A DNA stretch of 64,000 nucleotides, from the NCBI GenBank assembly GCA_002270565.1, contig NQMI01000001.1, positions 125,973 through 189,972 on the forward strand, given 5' to 3'. Made by a program: the position numbers and the translations under genes. Under the pieces are notes generated by a model, which saw only the letters and a list, made by a program, of their open reading frames with translations, made no database searches and was not told the DNA's origin. Below, in pieces: positions 10,890 to 22,771 of the stretch (the stretch's first letter is position 1; each line of letters begins with the position of its first letter). The DNA comes from Stenocarpella maydis. Lineage: Eukaryota; Ascomycota; Sordariomycetes; Diaporthales; Diaporthaceae.

Positions 10890-12387
10890 TCAGTAATCAT
10901 CATAACAATTGTCATAGACGCCGTCTTGCGCCTGTGTGCTGACCCATTCTTCGCTGGCCAGGTCCCTCGCGAATCTCTTCTGGAGGTCCTCCGGATCCTT
11001 ATGCCAGTCGCATGCGAAATCGCACGCAGGGACGTCCGCCTCCCCAAAGTACCTGCAGATGGCGGCGTGGCGACAGCCCCCCGTGCTCTCGCAGTAGTCC
11101 ACGAGCGTCTTGAGGCTCCGCAGCCTGGCCTCGCGGTTCTGCCCGTCCTTGACGTCCCTCGCGACCATGTTGCAAACGCGGTCGCGGTCCTCGCGGCTGT
11201 AGTACAGGAAGCAGTAGCTCGCGTTGCCGTCGCGGCCCGCGCGCCCCGCCTCCTGGTAGTAGCCCTCGAAGCTCTTGGGCATGCGCCAGTGCACGACGAA
11301 GCGCACGTTGTTCTTATCGATGCCCATCCCGAAGGCCGTCGTCGCCACAATGATGTCGTAGCCCTCCTGGTTGGCGACCCACCGCGCGAGCGTCTCCTCC
11401 TTGGTCTGGTTGGGCAGCTTGGCGTGGAATGGCCGCGCCCCGATGCCCTCCTGCCGCAGCGCCGCCGCGATCGTCTCGCACTCGTCCCGGGAGTTGGTGT
11501 AGATGATGCCGGGGACGTTCTTGACCCTCTCGCCACGGGCCTCGAGCTCCCGCCTCCTCTCTTCCGTCCCCCGCCGCGCGTACACGCCCTGGATCCAGGT
11601 GACGAAGTTGTCGAAGCGGTCGTCGGCCTGGTCACTCGTGAAGCGGATCTCCATGTGCAGGTTCGGGCGGTACGCCGTCATGGCGAAGGTCCTCAGCCGG
11701 GCGGGGCTCTTGAGCAGGCCCAGGGTGGACAGCACGTCGGCGCGGACCTGTTCGTTGGCGGTGGCTGTCAGGCACATGATGGGGACGTCCGGGAAGGCGT
11801 CGCGGAAAAATGACAGCTTCTTGAAGTCCTTGCGGAAGTCGTGGCCCCATTCCGAGATGCAGTGGGCCTCGTCGACGGCGATCCTGGCCAGCTCACGCTG
11901 CTCGTGCACGACGCGCAGCCTGCGGCGGAAGTTGTCGCCCGAGCACAGCTCCGGGGTCACGTACAACAGGCGCGTGCGCGGGTGGCCCGAGGCGAGGTCC
12001 TGGTAGATGTGGTCCTTCTCAGCCATCGGGGTGTTACTGTTGAGGGTCCTGGCGTCGACGTTGGCGAGCTTCAGGGCCTCGATCTGGTTCATCATCAGGC
12101 TGAGCAGGGGCGAGACGACGATGGTGATGCCGTGGTCGATGACGGCGGGCAGCTGGAAGCACAGGCTCTTGCCAAACGACGTGGCGGCCTGGACGAAGAC
12201 ATCTTTCCGCTGGAGGGCTGCCTCGATGATCTCCTTCTGCATGGGCCTGTGACCTTCAAGTCAGCGTGGGCCATCGCAGGACCGGCCGTGGCGGGCGAGT
12301 GCATCACCTGAAGTCCTCCTTGCCGAATTGGCGCCTCAAGGTGAAGCCCGGGTCGGTATATGAGCTTGCCCTTGAGAGTGGCGCCAT
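10890..12387 (-). CDS. RecQ-family ATP-dependent DNA helicase, short form
   Basis: Exons are 12308-12387 and 10890-12246, with one 61-nt intron (GTGATG...CACAG); the join gives 478 residues and restores FGKEDFRPMQKEII, the RecQ entry motif. RecQ helicases unwind DNA 3' to 5' and guard against illegitimate recombination. Motif I reads ATSFGKSLCF; motif II, VDEAHCISEWGHDFR; motif III, LTATAN. The C-terminal RecA lobe has IVATTAFGMGIDKNNVRFV and YYQEAGRAGRDG. The zinc-binding region follows with Cys in YCESTGGCRHAAICRYFGE and ACDFACD. The protein stops soon after the zinc module, so it lacks a full winged-helix region and an HRDC domain. The ATG at 12387 is the first usable start; an added upstream exon cannot be excluded. 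Confidence 0.9.
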
Positions 12388-15300
12388 CCCAGGCTGGTCT
12401 GCGTGACTAGGATGCAACGCGTGTAGGTTGGGTTTCAACCACGTCGTGACTCTGTCCTCCAAGCTTCCAGGGTTGAATGTCAAGGCCAGCCGCCCATTGC
12501 CAGACGTGTCCAACCCGCCGACCTTGTTTGGCCCTCCAGGGTCGTGCTAGGACCTTGATCGAACCCTGTGGGATTTGCAAGACAAGGCGTTGGGAACTGC
12601 AGCAGAGCGGCGGAAAATGGGTGCCGGACGTCTGGACCATACCTAGGAGGTAGTTTGGCAATCCCTTTTCCAGGCAGGGCGTGGGCAAGGGTCCCATGGG
12701 GCCGTGGGCTCTTAGGAAGTGTTCTAGCGGCCTTCCAGACCCGGCAAGGATTCTGCGAAGAAGTTGTTTGGGGGTCGCCCAAAGCGATGGTCGAAACCAA
12801 CCAAGCCCGAGCCAAAGCCGTTTAAAGCCTAGGTGGAAACTTCAAAACAATCCAATCGAGGGCAGCTCCCAAGAATGCCCAGAAAATATGCCAACCCTGC
12901 AGTGTGAGGGCGTGCATAAGCCCCAGCGTCGTGACCAGTTTCCATCCTGGCCCGCCCGCCCTGCCGGGAAGTCTGTTTTGTGGAGCTGCCGCAAGGCAAA
13001 TTCTAGTGTACACTACATACTCCGTACCCGGGAATAAGCCGCATTGGTTGTCGGCTCCAAGCGGACCACGCATTCCTTGGTCCAATATACTCAACGCATG
13101 TTCCCCAGTTCCTGCTGATGGTAGTTCGTCGCGAGAATATTGCTGCTTCCCAAGAAAGTGACGACCAAACTCAGAGTAGACGGACCCTCGACCAGGGTAA
13201 CCTCGAAACGGTCTGTGAGGATGCGATGCTACTCTGTCTTTTGTTGACCAAGTCATCAGGGTCACAATGACGTTCAGGTGATGGCTGAACCGAGGTGATG
13301 TGCGTGCTCAGGCATGTTTTGTGACGTTGTTGAGAGAATGAAGCTACCATCGGGGCGCGCTCAGGAACAAGTGTGCCTCTGCCTCGTTAGAAAGCTTCCG
13401 GAATGCGGTAGTTGTCCAAACCCCCACAGAGAGGCGAGCGTGCCTAGTGGGGTCGCAGCCCATGGCTGGGTGTACAGGTCCTCGCATTTTAAGTTGTACA
13501 ATCAACAAGGTGTAATTAAGCCTCATGGTCTCTTAGTGTTGTTCCATGGGCGAGACTGGGCCTTGGCCAAGGCTCTTTCACAGAGGTCTCTCTCTAATCA
13601 GCACTATTCCTAAAGTCATAAATCCACCCCAGCTAATAAAGCACAAATTTTTATTTATTCACAAGCAGGCGTTGCATCTGTCATGTGTGCCTCCCTATGT
13701 ATCTTGTAATCACACATTCCTCCTACTACATGGTATACCTACCCAGAGGGCTACACCGCACCACAAAGGGCTAGCCGGAGGGCCCAAAGGGCCTGAACGG
13801 CTGTAGAGCAACATAGTAATTTACGATGCACTACTTTAGAAGCAGGGCTAAGAGTAACATTTAGTGATCTATGGGGTGTATAGCATTTTTTTTTTTGAAT
13901 AACCAACAGTGCTGGCTAGAGACGTCGGTACTGTTTCTTAGAATCTTAGCGTCTTCGCAGCGTCCTCCGGTGTCGGACTAACACGGCGCTCGCGCTTGCT
14001 TGTCTGTGCAACCCAGATGACTCGGGCTGAGCCGTGGCTCGCAATGGTGTGTGTAGTGTAAAATGGCCGTCGGCTACTTGCCATGTTATGATATCCCCCG
14101 ATAAAATATAGATGACGCGAAACAGGGTGTGTGGGCCCGTGGGAGCCACCCCAGACTCTCCTCCTAGTGGACATGGCGGACGATGGTTTACTTTGGACTG
14201 AAGCCAAGCCTTCTACTGCAGAAGCAAAAAGTATAGCATGAATGCTTGGGTGGCCACGGGCCAGTTCGAAGACAAAAAGGCTTCTACACGGTAGTCCACC
14301 GACCGCGGCCACGAGTAAGAAGCGCGAGACAGGAGGTGATGGAAGCTGCTGTCGCCGAGGGCTTGGCACGTCGTGATGCGGGCCGAGGGAGCAACTCACC
14401 AACTCCAAGTCTGTCGTGATGGAACACGCCGGAAACGGCTAACGGTGGCCGTTGCGGAGCCGTTGAAGGAGGAAGGCTCGTAGCCGGCCGTTGATGTGAG
14501 CGGCGAATCGGCAGGCAGGGCCAGCAATCCAAGCCCAGGGGAAACCAAGAGCAGAGAGGTGTTGTGCGTGGGCCACGAAACAAATGGAGCCGACACTGCC
14601 TCTTGTGTTTGAAATTGCGACAGGAAGAGTTGGGACGAGTGAAGCGCCGTGCGCCGACTCACCGAGCAGTCGCAAGGCTGGGCGGGGGGTGCTAGAGCCC
14701 TCGGCTGGCAGCCAGAAACAGTTGGAAACAATGTCATGATATGGGATGTGGCGCCCATCCGACTTCTTTTCTCTCGGGTTTCGTTTGACGATGGATGGAA
14801 ACCATGTCCCCCTGAACCCGATCAAGCAACCGACGGCGGACGGTGGACCGGCTAACAACTTCGAGTATGGAGCACGGGCGGCGGGCGGCCGAGGGTTTAG
14901 CCAGCCATGTCGGCAACTCGCTTTTCTGTTTGGACTGAAGGTTTGTTGATGATAATAAAAATAGACAGGGGCAGCAGTCCGAATGCCGTTCGCAAGGTGA
15001 GTAGCATCAGCCCAGCAGCCAGCAGCTTGTGTGTGGCCTTGCATAGCGTACTGTATGTGACCATGTAGCTGGATATATTAGTACAGTACGGCTGAGGATC
15101 CTGCGGGCCATCAGTGGCAGGCCGTTGGGCGGCACATGGTTGACCGTATACTCGCCCAGGCGTGCTCTGCACTTGGCTATGCATGTTGATTTGTTCCAAG
15201 ACGACTGGTGGTTGTGGGCGGTGGCGTCAAACCCTTTGTGCCTGTCAAGTATACATGCAGTAAGACGTGCAGGAAGCAGTGATGAATGACTAGACTACGA

Positions 15301-16242
15301 TAATAGGTCCCCTTTGTGGTTGGGCAAGGTTGTGGAAAAGGGGACTCGCCAGGTGGTAGGCCTGCAGTGCTGCTTATTTTAGTGGCCCAAGCGTCGCTAG
15401 GCTGTTGGGGGCTAGGCTTGGCCACTCGGTGCCACTCCAGCCTTTTTGGCACCAGACGCTTTTCCTGCAACCAACCCCTTTCCCTCCAACGCACCGGCGC
15501 CGTGCTCCAAGTCTTGGAATCACTTAGACTTGTGCCCGACCGACGCACGCCAGCCAGCCAGCTAGCCTGACACTCAGCCGTCGTCCACAAGAACCAGTCG
15601 TCCTCGGCCGCACCGGAGCCGGAGACAGTGCTGTCCCCAACGCTGACAGCAACCTCGTCTTGGGGCGGACCCGGGAGGCCTTGCCACTGCAGTTCCATCT
15701 CTGCTGCAACACCTTTGTTTGCCCTCGAGACGGCGGCTCCGCCACAGGGACAGACAAGACGGCGAGAGTGCCATTGCATCAACAGTCTGTGTGTGGCACC
15801 GACGACCATCACTCTGTCCCAACCTCTGCCGGCTCTACCAACTGATTCCGACCTCTAACCCCATCCGACCTGGTCCTGCGAGAGGGCGTGTGCCACTGCG
15901 AGACTCTGCCCGCTGAACGTTTCAACTCTCTCCTCCCCACGCTGTTACCTCGGCGGCCTCGACAGCCTCTGCCGCCGCCTCCAACCCTGGCACAACCTCG
16001 CTCGCCACCCGTGCCCTCCATTGCTTTGGCACCATGACATCGCCTGCTTCGCTCTCACAGCCCATCCAACTGGTCTAGACCCATACCTTCTTAGGTGGGT
16101 TCGCCCGTATACGAGCACCGGGCCTGACGGGCAATCATATACAAACCACTCGAGCGCGCATCTTGGCTTCGACGCACCCGGGGTATCCTGCACGACAACC
16201 CATCCCACATCTTCGGTATAAAGGCTAGCAGGAGTTGGTTTC
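12388..16242. other. Gene-poor interval upstream of SOG2
   Basis: 3.85 kb without a supportable gene. Frames of up to about 210 codons on the minus strand (14439-15044, 15177-15812) show skewed composition, no family motif and no splice-consistent neighbours. AT-rich patches (about 13610-13930) include a T11-12 run near 13887. The last few hundred bases are pyrimidine- and C-rich (from about 15560), fitting a long 5' leader for SOG2. Nothing else was recognised. Confidence 0.45.
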
Positions 16243-19200
16243 ATGATCGCGGCCACCATGGAGAGGCCATCCGGTCCGAACCAGGCGCAGATGGGGCTCC
16301 CTGGCAATCCGGCCCAGGGCCGCCGGGCTGCTTTTGCTCCTGGTATGAACATTCCTCCTCCGCCTCCCATCCCGAAGACGGTCCGGAAGATACCGTCCAA
16401 TTCCGGTCTCACCGCCTCAGCCCCGATTGCCCAGAGCCAGGTCATTGTCCTGGCGAGGGATGCCATGAAGAAGGCCGTCGAGGAGAACCAGAGCCAGGCT
16501 GCCGAGGCCAGCGCTGTCAGCAGCGACCTCAAGCCCGGCGTGACTGTCAATCTGAGTCATAAGAACATTCAGAAACTGCCGGAAGAGGTCGTCGACGTTA
16601 TAAAGGACCAGCTGGAAAGGTAAGTCATGCCAATCTCGATGCACATGCAAGGGAGGTAGCGCCAAGGGCCACGGCTGACCGAGAGAATTGCTTTTGCCAG
16701 ACTCGCCCTCTCTCACAACAAGATCTCGTCTTTCCCAGCACGATTCGCCGAATGCACGTTGCTTCGATATTTGAACGTTCGCAACAACAGGATTAGCGAG
16801 TTCCCGCTACCGGTAATTGAGCCCCCCCTTCCTCCACCATTACCTTGGCCGTGACATCAGCGACAACCATGTTCTGACCCGCTTCGCAGTTGTGTGATCT
16901 GAAATCACTCGAGATCCTCGACCTTGGCAGAAATCAGTTGCGAAACTTGCCGCCGGATATCGCGAGGCTTACCTCACTGAAGGTGTTTGCGGTGCAGAAG
17001 AACCTTATCAAGGAGCTCCCTCTCTGCCTGGCAGATATGGGCTCCTTGCAGATGATAAAGCTTGATGGGAACCCGATCGTATTTCCTCCAAAGGAGATCC
17101 TTCAAGCGCAGGCTAGCAGCCCGCCCAACGACGGGTTCCTGAAGGAGACGGAAGTGAAGGAGTTGACCGTCACAATTGCAATCAAAAAGTTTCTGAGGCA
17201 ACACGCCACAAATCAAATGGAGGCAGAAGCTGCCGCCGCCGCCGAAGATTCGTCTGAAGGCGTCGAGACACCGCGCCTGGCCCCCATCAAACGCCCTGCA
17301 AGCGGCCGCTTCCCAATCAAGGTCAACGGCACCGACGTCCCTGACCTTCGGTCGCCAAATACCGCCCCACGGCCACCACCGATCCCTACGCGATCGCATT
17401 ATCGTGGGCTCTCCCAGCAGAGCACATCAATCCGCCGACCTGGTGTCATGCCTTTGACCATGGGGGGCAATGTCAATGAGCGTGTGCGCAGCAACTCCGA
17501 AACGCTATTTCAAGCTCGCAACCAATACCCCGGCGACCGCCAGCGCCGCATGGCATCCGTTTCCAAACGGACACAGGAGCTGGGCACCTTGGACGAGACC
17601 CAGGCCAACAATCGATTCAGCCATTATCGTGGACTCAGCCATGGGTCAGCCATGCAAGCTCCCAACGGCAGCAGCATGACCATCAAGAGCCCCGCCAGCC
17701 CTGCAGAGCCATTTCTGCAACGTCCGATCTATGTGCGACGGCTTTCAGTCCTGCCTGAGCGCCGGCGGGAGTCCAAATATATCGACCCTGTCCTCGAAGC
17801 GGCCAAGGGCATCCTTTACTCGGTCTTCCAGATTCACCCGATGATCCAGATGCTGATGCATCTCACGAGCGATGGCACATCTAAGCGATCCAGCCTCGAG
17901 ATTGTCTTCTACAACACCAACGTGCATGTCGAAGAGCTTGAGCAGGAGATACAGAGGCACGAGGCGGCCATTGAGACGGAGGATTCTGGCTACAAAGAGA
18001 ACGAGAGCGTGCAGAGGGCTTGCATCACCTTGGTCAATGCCTACGCACATGTCTGCTCACTCCTAGCAACCAACGTTGACCTGTTCATCGAGAATGGCGA
18101 CCCAAGATACATTCGCACGCTGTTGATGCTGCTCTACAACAGCATTATGGAGCTCCGTGTCACCGTGTCCAACCCGAGCCCGGACGCTGGCTTTAGGAGA
18201 GCAGCCAGCAGAGCCGCAATGGGTGACACCATCCGGCCGCAGCCACATTCACGAGAGAGCTCGGTCACGCCCACGGCCGACCGACCCGGCCATAGTCTGC
18301 GATCACGCAGTGGGAACTTTGTCCACAACCCAAGCAACCTGAGAGTGGCCACCGACGTGCCACTGAACCCATTGCAGGTTCCGTACATTAATGGAACAGG
18401 ACGTACGGCCACAGTCACTCCAACTCCGCGGTCCGGGGAGTCCTGGACGTCGAACAACAGCAGGATAATGAACGGTGACTTTACCGAAGAAGACCGCGTC
18501 TTCGAGAGGATCTACCTTTCCCTCCAAAGATCGACCGATTGGATCATGCGATCTTTACCCTCGTTGAATAGCCAATTTGGAGCTTGCCTGGATAACGCCA
18601 TCGCCCACAGCACGCCCAAGGTTGTACAGTATTGGAGAGCCTTGATTCTCAAGTGCAACACGGCGATTCAGAATACCGAGGCGCTCAAGAAGCGCCTGTC
18701 CCTGATTAAGCTCAAGGAGCCAGGAATCCGGACGCACAGCGCCTTCTGGGCCCTCTGCACCAATTTTATTGATGCGTGGGCTGAGCTGGGCAAGATGATC
18801 AAGCATATCACCAACAGCGTGCCAGAAGTACAGCTGCCAAACGATACCCGGCAGCGCCTTCGCCCGGTTCAGCACAGCATCAAGGAGACGCGCGATCTGA
18901 TCCGCGCGTCACCTTGGTCCGACTCCCTCGGCACACACAACCATTCGAACTCAACGTCGAGCTCGCTAGGCGGCTCCTTCTCGCAGAGCCAGGTGCCTGT
19001 GGCCCAATCTCAACTGCCCATGACACCACAATCTGCGGCACTTGGACCGGCTGTTCAGGCTACCGTGGCGACCCCACAAAGTGCCTCGTTCTCCAAAGCC
19101 TTCAACGGCGGGGTGTTTGAGCGCGCTGACGCCTTGATATCCATGGGCGGGCGTTCCATGCATGGGTCACGTACCGGCACCATGTCCAGCGCTGGATCGT

Positions 19201-19337
19201 CGAGCCTGAACTCCATCACCAGCATGTCATCTAATGACGAGCTCATGACACCCAACACGGCCATAAGCCCTGGCCCTGGGTCCTACGGCGGGCAGCTCCC
19301 ATTCCGCCTGGGCAACGGGAGCAGGGTGGCGCTCTGA
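16243..19337 (+). CDS. SOG2: Leucine-rich repeat protein SOG2 (RAM/MOR network)
   Basis: Exons are 16243-16619, 16701-16812 and 16890-19337 (introns 81 and 77 nt); the joins are in frame and give 978 residues. A second ATG at 16258 has the better context (GCCACCATGG) and would give 973. Sog2 acts with the NDR kinase Cbk1 and its partners in polarised growth and cell separation. The N-terminus is Pro-rich (NIPPPPPIPKTV). Leucine-rich repeats follow at about residues 110-240 (LSHKNIQKLPEEV, LEILDLGRNQLRNLPPDI, LIKELPLCLADMGSL), encoded across all three exons. After a disordered stretch, the Sog2 domain starts near residue 445 (RRLSVLPERRRE) and carries helical segments through about 820. The C-terminus is Ser/Gln/Thr-rich. 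Confidence 0.92.
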
Positions 19338-20670
19338 TTGGCAGAATGTATTATAATGAACGCAATACGGGAACGCATATCAAATTTTTTTTTTTTAACT
19401 TGCATAACAGGAATTTCCTACTTTTATCTTAAAGCATTGGAGGCGATGGGGGCCGGGGCTGCTTTTTGTCTTCTGTTGCGTTACATGAGCAATGATGGGA
19501 TGGGACTGGTTCAAAAGGGAAAATTATAACCCGTTCGAATAATGTGATAATGTATGCTGTCCCTGTCATGGCGAGCGGTAGCCAGGATTGCTGTCTTGGT
19601 GGACTTTTTGGTAAATGCGAGAAAGCATGTTAGACTGTGGTTACTAGATGGGGGTGGTAATGCAACAAAATATCCGTGTATTTCCACTTTAGTCCAGGGA
19701 GTCCATAAGATTGGTCAGGTTGAGGGTTCAACTAATCAGCTAATGTTGCCGGCCCACGCAGATTCCTGGATGAGGAGCGGATGACAAGGGGTAGGTAGGC
19801 ATAGACGGGGCACGGTCTTGAGCAGTAGTCATTAATAAGCCTCCTCGCATACGCTCTGTTCTAAAGTTAACGGACTGACTGCTTCGGTTAAAGATCAGCA
19901 TAGGTGAATTCCGCTGTACTGGTAGGGTTGCCCGATAGTGATATGGACATGTCTGTGGAAGAGGGCAGAAAGGCATCAGAAATGGCTCCCCAGTACATAT
20001 CCACAGAAGATCAGTTTATACGTAGAATGGGATCCTGGCCATTCCATGGGCTTTGTCACCGGGCTTCTCAGATACCCGTTGGCTGCCGGTCGATATCCTC
20101 CGTATCGAGCAATTCGAATCGGTATTATATTTCTTTGCTGACCAGCATCGATTATCTGGTGGTTGAATGTAAACGTTGATCAATTCAATTTCTGAAACCC
20201 AAAACAAACAACATTGTTGTTGCACTAGCGAGCATAACTCCTACGACCGACCCTGTTTGGCGGTGTCGAGTTCAGGGGTGTCATGCGACTTGACACGTGA
20301 TCCATTTTTTTCTGCCGCCTTTGCTCACCGCTTTTCAAACCCACAGGCTGTGCTGTCTGTCTGTCTGTCCTAGGCCAACCTGGCTCTGGATTGATTTTGC
20401 ATTTTGCACCTACTCCGCCAGACATCCCGTTCCTCGACAACCGACGACCATCCCTCCAACAACGATTGCTCTGGTGACTCAGTAACTCATCAGGTACGTG
20501 ACCCCTAGCCTTCTCACATTTATCGCAAGCAGCCCCATAATCGCGGTCACGGGGTGCAGAGTCCCGTTTGGCAACAAAGCCAAAAAAAAAAAGGACTGAG
20601 GCTCGCCTGCCCACCACCACCTGGGAATACCCTCGCTGACTCTTCATATCTGCAAACAGACACCGCAATC
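19338..20670. other. Intergenic SOG2 to ribosomal protein eS8
   Basis: This holds the SOG2 3' UTR and the promoter and leader of the eS8 gene. A T-run lies near 19385, and a CTGT microsatellite at about 20354-20370. No coding frame is supported. A probable leader intron at the right end is listed separately. Confidence 0.5.
20494..20659 (+). other. Probable 5' UTR intron of the eS8 gene
   Basis: A strong donor (CAG|GTACGT) at 20494 and an acceptor (TGCAAACAG) ending at 20659 lie just before the start codon at 20671. Ribosomal protein genes of filamentous fungi often carry leader introns. This is inferred from splice motifs only. Confidence 0.4.
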
Positions 20671-21453
20671 ATGGGTATCTCACGCGACTCTCGTCACAAG
20701 CGCTCCGCCTCCGGTGCCAAGCGTGCCTACTACAGTGCGTCCCCGATCACATATACATGAAAAAAAAAAAAAATCGAAAGCCCGTATCGATTCCGGAGCT
20801 CTGCTGCGTGCTCCTCCTGGCCTTCTCTTCCCACACACATGGGAGGGGAAGGGACCAGGGCGAGGACGCTCCATCCTCCGGGACATACGTTCTGACCTTC
20901 GTCAACAGGGAAGAAGCGCGCTTTCGAGCTTGGCCGCCAGCCGGCGCAGACCCGTATCGGCGCCAAGCGCATCCACACCGTCCGCACCCGCGGTGGCAAC
21001 CACAAGTACCGGGCCCTGCGCCTCGACTCTGGCAACTTTGCGTGGGCATCCGAGGGCACGACCCGCAAGACGCGTGTCATCGGCGTCGTCTACCACCCGT
21101 CCAACAACGAGCTGGTGCGCACCAACACCCTGACCAAGTCCGCCGTCGTGCAGATCGACGCCGCTCCCTTCCGCCAGTGGTACGAAGCCCACTACGGCCA
21201 GCCCCTCGGCCGCAGGCGCCAGGCCAAGCAGGGTAAGGAGGAGGAGCCCGTCAAGAAGAGCAAGTCGGTCGAGAAGAAGCAGGCCGCCCGCCTCGCTGCC
21301 CACGGCAAGGTTGAGCCCGCCATCGAGAAGCAGTTCGAGGCCGGTCGCCTCTACGCCGTCATCTCCTCGCGCCCCGGCCAGTCCGGCCGCTGCGACGGCT
21401 ACATCCTCGAGGGCGAGGAGCTCGCCTTTTACCAGCGCAAGCTCCACAAGTAG
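20671..21453 (+). CDS. RPS8: 40S ribosomal protein S8 (eS8)
   Basis: Exons are 20671-20734 and 20909-21453, with a 174-nt intron (GTGCGT...CAACAG), giving 202 residues, the usual eS8 length. It is a structural protein of the small ribosomal subunit. The N-terminus [19 protein letters not shown] is diagnostic. The intron falls in the first codon of [13 protein letters not shown], and [17 protein letters not shown] and the C-terminal [17 protein letters not shown] segment follow. The early intron after a short basic first exon is typical for ribosomal protein genes. The intron contains an A13 run but no C/D or H/ACA box was seen. Confidence 0.98.
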
Positions 21454-22771
21454 ACGCCTGTCTGGCGTGCTGCGGCGTTGTCGGCGGGGATGCGAGGACA
21501 AGATGCAAGGATAGCTTAGCGAAGGTGGAGGGGGGAAGGGGGTTCCCTCTGCCTCGGCATCTCACCGCCACCACCAGGCGAAATCGGATTTCGGTGTTCA
21601 ACGGATCGACTGCCCTTATGATGAGACGGTGGCCATGGCGCTGCTGCTCAAGAAGCCCAGCAGTGAGATGCCCCATTTGGTCGGTTTTCTTGAGGTTGGT
21701 TCATTGCATTGGGAACGGGAAAAGGGAACAATCAAAAAGAAAGGAACAAAATGCCTTTACGTGCACAATGAACACCCGGTCCATCCTTTCCAGCTCCTCT
21801 ATGTTGATACCGCCCCGTGTGAATTGGGTCCTCGTGCCCAGCACCGCGTCCTGCCCCGCCGTTGTAGCGGCCTACTATATATTGAAGGGACATCAAGAGT
21901 GACCACCTCGCGACAATACTTCCATACGGATTCTGCATGTCGCTCTCGAGCCCGGTAGAACATCAGTCGTTTGACCAATGGCCGGTTCCCTCCCTTCTCC
22001 CTTCGACATAAATACCTCCAAAAAGCCCACGTCCGCGTTCTATCGTGGCCCGTATGGCGTGATGCACAATTAATTATCCTTGATCCCAAGCCGGCTTGAG
22101 AGAGGACGGGATCTTGGGCGGGACGTGTACAATAAGACAAAGGAGGACAGCAGCAGCAACAACACACATTGAGCATGCATATATCGAGACAGACGCATGT
22201 CTCGTCTTTCCGGGTTACGGCTTGCTTGGTTCCCAACGCTTCTTCACTTTACACATAGTACTGTACGGAAAAGAGAGGCAAAAAAAGACAGTCCACCCCA
22301 CCCATCCCATCTACACCGCCTGGCACCCCCAAGACCGATCGAGGTCTGCTACTTGACGTAAGTAGGCAGAGAAACTCATGCTATGTTAATGGCCCCCGAG
22401 AAATACCAAAGACGCCCATGCATGCGCCATACCATGGCGTCTGCTGCTGCTGCTGCTGTATGCCCTCGAGGCAGGTGATCATCGTCCAGCGTCTTTGTGC
22501 CTCTGATTGTGTGTGTAAATGTGTTTCTTTCAATTCTTCAAATTGATGTCTCTGCCCCGTTTCCCGTGACGCCTGCCCCTTTCTGAAGGGGGCCTGCTGC
22601 TGCTGGTAATTGTGTAGTGTGTGTTGTTTGTTTGGTGGTAGTGGGAGTAGATGTTATGACTTAGATTACACCGCAATGCCCTCGCTCGAGTTATGAGTAA
22701 TAGCCCAGGCTTCCTGGCCGGATAAATGCTAGTAGGGAGGCTGGCCCCGTGTCCACTCCTTACTGCGCTGC
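21454..22771. other. Convergent intergenic between eS8 and GYP5-like genes
   Basis: 1.3 kb between two stop codons, presumably both 3' UTRs. A CTG trinucleotide run lies near 22441-22458. No gene or RNA was recognised. Confidence 0.5.

Noticed and set aside
10926..11813. 295-codon plus-strand open frame
   Set aside because: It lies entirely antisense to the RecQ helicase exon. It has a GC-biased composition and no family motif.
12545..12575. GGTTCGATC on the minus strand, resembling a tRNA T-loop
   Set aside because: The stem bases do not pair and no cloverleaf can be built around it.
14439..15044. 201-codon minus-strand frame
   Set aside because: Low-complexity translation without motif; several overlapping frames of similar length suggest chance openness.
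15177..15812. 211-codon minus-strand frame upstream of SOG2
   Set aside because: No recognisable domain, skewed Trp/Arg/Ser composition, overlapping frames on both strands, and no supporting splice structure.
20735..20908. Possible snoRNA in the eS8 intron
   Set aside because: No RUGAUGA C box, no convincing D box pairing and no H/ACA hairpin pattern seen. The eS6 introns were checked with the same result.
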